64,000 nucleotides of DNA from an uncultured Alphaproteobacteria bacterium. Its GTDB lineage: Bacteria > Pseudomonadota > Alphaproteobacteria > Rhodobacterales > Rhodobacteraceae. The DNA lies in contig CACAFI010000001.1 of NCBI GenBank assembly GCA_902531755.1, positions 1 to 64,000 on the forward strand, given 5' to 3'. Shown here in pieces: positions 62,075-64,000 of the stretch. Positions within the stretch are counted from its first letter, which is position 1, and each line of letters starts with the position of its first letter. The notes beneath the pieces are model-generated. The model was not told where the DNA came from. It worked only from the letters and a program-made list of their open reading frames with translations, and ran no database searches. The translations under genes and the position numbers were made by a program.

Positions 62075-63061
62075 CTACTTCAAAGCTGCGTTTGTAATTT
62101 CGTTAGTCCACGCACCTGATGGTTTCTTTGTAATAACAGGATCAGAATCACCGGACATCAATACCTTTACCGTCCTTTCGTAATCTGCAGGATCAAGTGA
62201 ACCATTAGATCCAGCTGTAAGCTTTGCAATTTCGCCCATCATTCTGACTTGATGTTTCTCGGTTTGCACACCAGCATCATCATTGTCTAGAATAATCATC
62301 GCAGCCTCTTTAGGGTTTGCTTCAGCGTACTTCCAACCTTTCATGGATGCTCGAACAAATCTTACCATTTTGTCTTTGAACGAAGCGTCGCTAAGGTTTT
62401 TCTCATGCACATATAACCCGTCCTCAAGAGTTGCAGCGCCTTCTGCCTGGTACTTGAAAACAGTTAGCTGTTCAGGAGAGTATCCGGCATCTCTTACAAC
62501 CCAATATTCATTATAGGACATAGTAGAAACACATGCTGCCTGACCTTCCGTTAAAGGCTCGACACCCCAGCCTTGCTTTAAAACAGTAACGCCATTTGAA
62601 CTACCGTCGGTTTTTAAGCCTAATCTGCTCATCCAGCTGAGAAAGGGATATTCGTTTCCATAGAACCAAACCCCCAATGTCTTTCCTTTAAGATCAGCAG
62701 TAGTATTTACGCCCATATCTTTCCGACAAGTAAGCATCATACCTGAGCTTTTAAAAGGTTGGGCTATGTTTACTAGTGGAAGTCCTTTTTCTCTTGCTGC
62801 TAGAGCTGATGGCATCCAGTCAACCATAACATCGGCTCCGCCACCTGCTAAAACTTGTGCAGGAGCAATATCCGGTCCACCTGGTTTAATAGTTACATCT
62901 AGGCCCTCAGCATCGTAAAAGCCTTTATCTTTTGCTACATAATATCCAGCAAATTGGGCTTGAGTAACCCATTTTAACTGAATTGTGACCTTGTCAGCAG
63001 AAAAAACAGCTGACGCGCTCAATATAAAAGCACAGGTCAATACAGATAGAATCTTCTTCAT
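62075..63061 (-). CDS. NMT1/THI5-like ABC transporter substrate-binding protein
   Basis: A 328-residue periplasmic protein. Signal peptide with cleavage after SAVFSA; then VTIQLKWVTQAQFAGYYVA, the typical NMT1/THI5 start, plus GLDVTIKPGGPDI, KGKTLGVWFYGNEYPF and DGLYVHEKNL. Relatives bind pyrimidine precursors of thiamin, pyrimidines, riboflavin or nitrogen heterocycles. It is 56 bases downstream of the permease gene; the ATPase is not in the window. The substrate cannot be fixed by sequence. Confidence 0.9.
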   Translation of the reverse strand: MKKILSVLTCAFILSASAVFSADKVTIQLKWVTQAQFAGYYVAKDKGFYDAEGLDVTIKPGGPDIAPAQVLAGGGADVMVDWMPSALAAREKGLPLVNIAQPFKSSGMMLTCRKDMGVNTTADLKGKTLGVWFYGNEYPFLSWMSRLGLKTDGSSNGVTVLKQGWGVEPLTEGQAACVSTMSYNEYWVVRDAGYSPEQLTVFKYQAEGAATLEDGLYVHEKNLSDASFKDKMVRFVRASMKGWKYAEANPKEAAMIILDNDDAGVQTEKHQVRMMGEIAKLTAGSNGSLDPADYERTVKVLMSGDSDPVITKKPSGAWTNEITNAALK

Positions 63062-63117
63062 TTTTTTCCCTCTTTGTGTTTTTTTTATTGTTAATCAAAT
63101 TCAATTGATACGCAACG

Positions 63118-63960
63118 TTATTTTTGTTGGCTGGGATGCCAAAAAGTTGTGCGCCTTTCAATTAACGCAATTACCCCATAAAAAAGACAGCCAGCCATTC
63201 CCGCGACAAAAATTTCTGCCCACACCATGTCCAAAGCAAAACGACCTACTTCAGAGGATATTCGAAACCCCATCCCTTTAATCGGAGATCCAAAAAACTC
63301 AGCAACAATTGCGCCGATTAATGCAAGTGTGGAACATATTTTCAAGCCATTAAAGATAAAGGGCAATGCAGAGGGTAAACGGAGCTTGAATAGTGTTTGA
63401 GTGTAGGATGCATTATATGTTCTCATAAGGTCTTGTCGACTTGGGTCTATCAGTTCTAATCCTTGCACACTATTTACAAGCATTGGGAAATAAACCATTA
63501 CTACGACAATGGCGCATTTCGATTGCCAATCGAATCCAAACCACATCACAAAGATTGGTGCCATTCCTACAATTGGTAGTGCTGAAATAAAATTACCTAA
63601 TGGCAAAAGGCCTCTTTTAAGAAAATTAAACTTATCAATTGCAATAGCAGTGAGAAAAGCAGAGCCGCAGCCTAATATGTATCCGGACAGGGCTCCTTTC
63701 ACCAAGGTTTGAACAAAATCAATCCATAAAATATCTAAAGAACTAGAAAATTTTGAAGCTATGGCAGTCGGAGCGGGTAACAACACAGGGTTTATGGTTA
63801 GCCCAATTACAATCAACTCCCACATAAATAGAAATACTACCCCAAATAAAGACGGGACTATAAACTTTGCCAAATTGAAAGTTTCAAATTTGGATATTCT
63901 AACGTTAAGCCACCATCCTCCAATCCATATTATAAAGAACATAAGCAAATAAATATTCAT
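63118..63960 (-). CDS. ABC transporter permease (SsuC/ThiX type)
   Basis: A 280-residue inner-membrane permease with about six helices. The EAA loop region is YNASYTQTLFKLRLPSALPFIFNGLK, and SALPIVGMAPIFVMWFG is the conserved mid-helix. It pairs with the NMT1/THI5-like binding protein. The ATPase probably lies just beyond the right edge. Confidence 0.92.
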   Translation of the reverse strand: MNIYLLMFFIIWIGGWWLNVRISKFETFNLAKFIVPSLFGVVFLFMWELIVIGLTINPVLLPAPTAIASKFSSSLDILWIDFVQTLVKGALSGYILGCGSAFLTAIAIDKFNFLKRGLLPLGNFISALPIVGMAPIFVMWFGFDWQSKCAIVVVMVYFPMLVNSVQGLELIDPSRQDLMRTYNASYTQTLFKLRLPSALPFIFNGLKICSTLALIGAIVAEFFGSPIKGMGFRISSEVGRFALDMVWAEIFVAGMAGCLFYGVIALIERRTTFWHPSQQK

Positions 63961-64000
63961 CTTATTATAGCCATTCTTTTAAGAGTGATTTTTTGTAAAA

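Noticed and set aside
1-64000. CRISPR arrays, insertion sequences or long direct repeats
   Set aside because: No regularly spaced repeats and no transposase or integrase motifs were seen anywhere in the window.

Overview
This window is dense, A+T-rich bacterial chromosome (roughly two thirds A+T by eye) with standard start and stop codons. Short intergenic gaps, many transporters for small nutrients and scattered redox enzymes suggest a streamlined, free-living and probably marine alphaproteobacterium. The evidence is the ctaD-DUF2244 pair, Bpt, the 556-residue LeuA and a codA-linked BMP-type ABC transporter. I cannot name the genus from sequence alone. There is no phage, integrase, transposase, rRNA or CRISPR array.

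Layout. 0-6 kb: a cut-off gene, then a leftward core block (ctaD, DUF2244, a P-loop ATPase, metA, bpt), lipB and a tRNA-Leu(GAG). 6-20 kb: accessory genes, including a DUF3089 hydrolase, a serine hydrolase, a cold-shock gene with a folded leader, a double NTF2-like protein, a cluster of tiny alpha/beta-barrel and NTF2-like proteins with one decayed member, a PCuAC copper chaperone, a TSUP permease, an MBL hydrolase, a deoxyribosyltransferase-like protein, an SDR and an HDAC-like amidohydrolase. 20-30 kb: the coenzyme F420 chromophore genes cofG-cofH-cofC, divergent from a PPOX-class flavoenzyme, an FAD monooxygenase and a DUF3500 protein, then an orphan SucA-type E1 and a frameshifted PPOX gene. 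30-41 kb: an ABC exporter, VOC proteins, a GFA protein with an in-frame stop, two MORN/YwqK-like proteins, one intact and one frameshifted P450, an FkbM methyltransferase and a DCC protein. 41-50 kb: leuA, an MFS carrier and a complete BMP-type ABC importer with cytosine deaminase. 50-64 kb: two paralogous unknown proteins around a beta-hydroxyacid dehydrogenase, Sco, carbonic anhydrase, methyltransferase, lipoprotein, EamA and MFS transporters, enoyl-CoA hydratase, SRAP, two aminotransferases and an NMT1/THI5-like ABC importer.

Working together. The BMP importer plus CodA forms a nucleobase/nucleoside salvage module. CofG/CofH/CofC make the F420 chromophore and activate its side-chain precursor; the divergent oxidoreductases are candidate users. 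CtaD, DUF2244, Sco and PCuAC belong to the cytochrome oxidase and copper-handling theme, although they are scattered.

Most worth a second look: (1) two predicted short RNAs with the same architecture (5' hairpin, exposed CCUCCC, terminator-like hairpin), one of them downstream of an ACGT-rich palindrome; (2) a leader that sequesters the Shine-Dalgarno of the cold-shock gene; (3) the F420 gene set with its divergent partners; (4) unusually many interrupted genes: one with two in-frame stops, one with an in-frame TGA, and three frameshifts.
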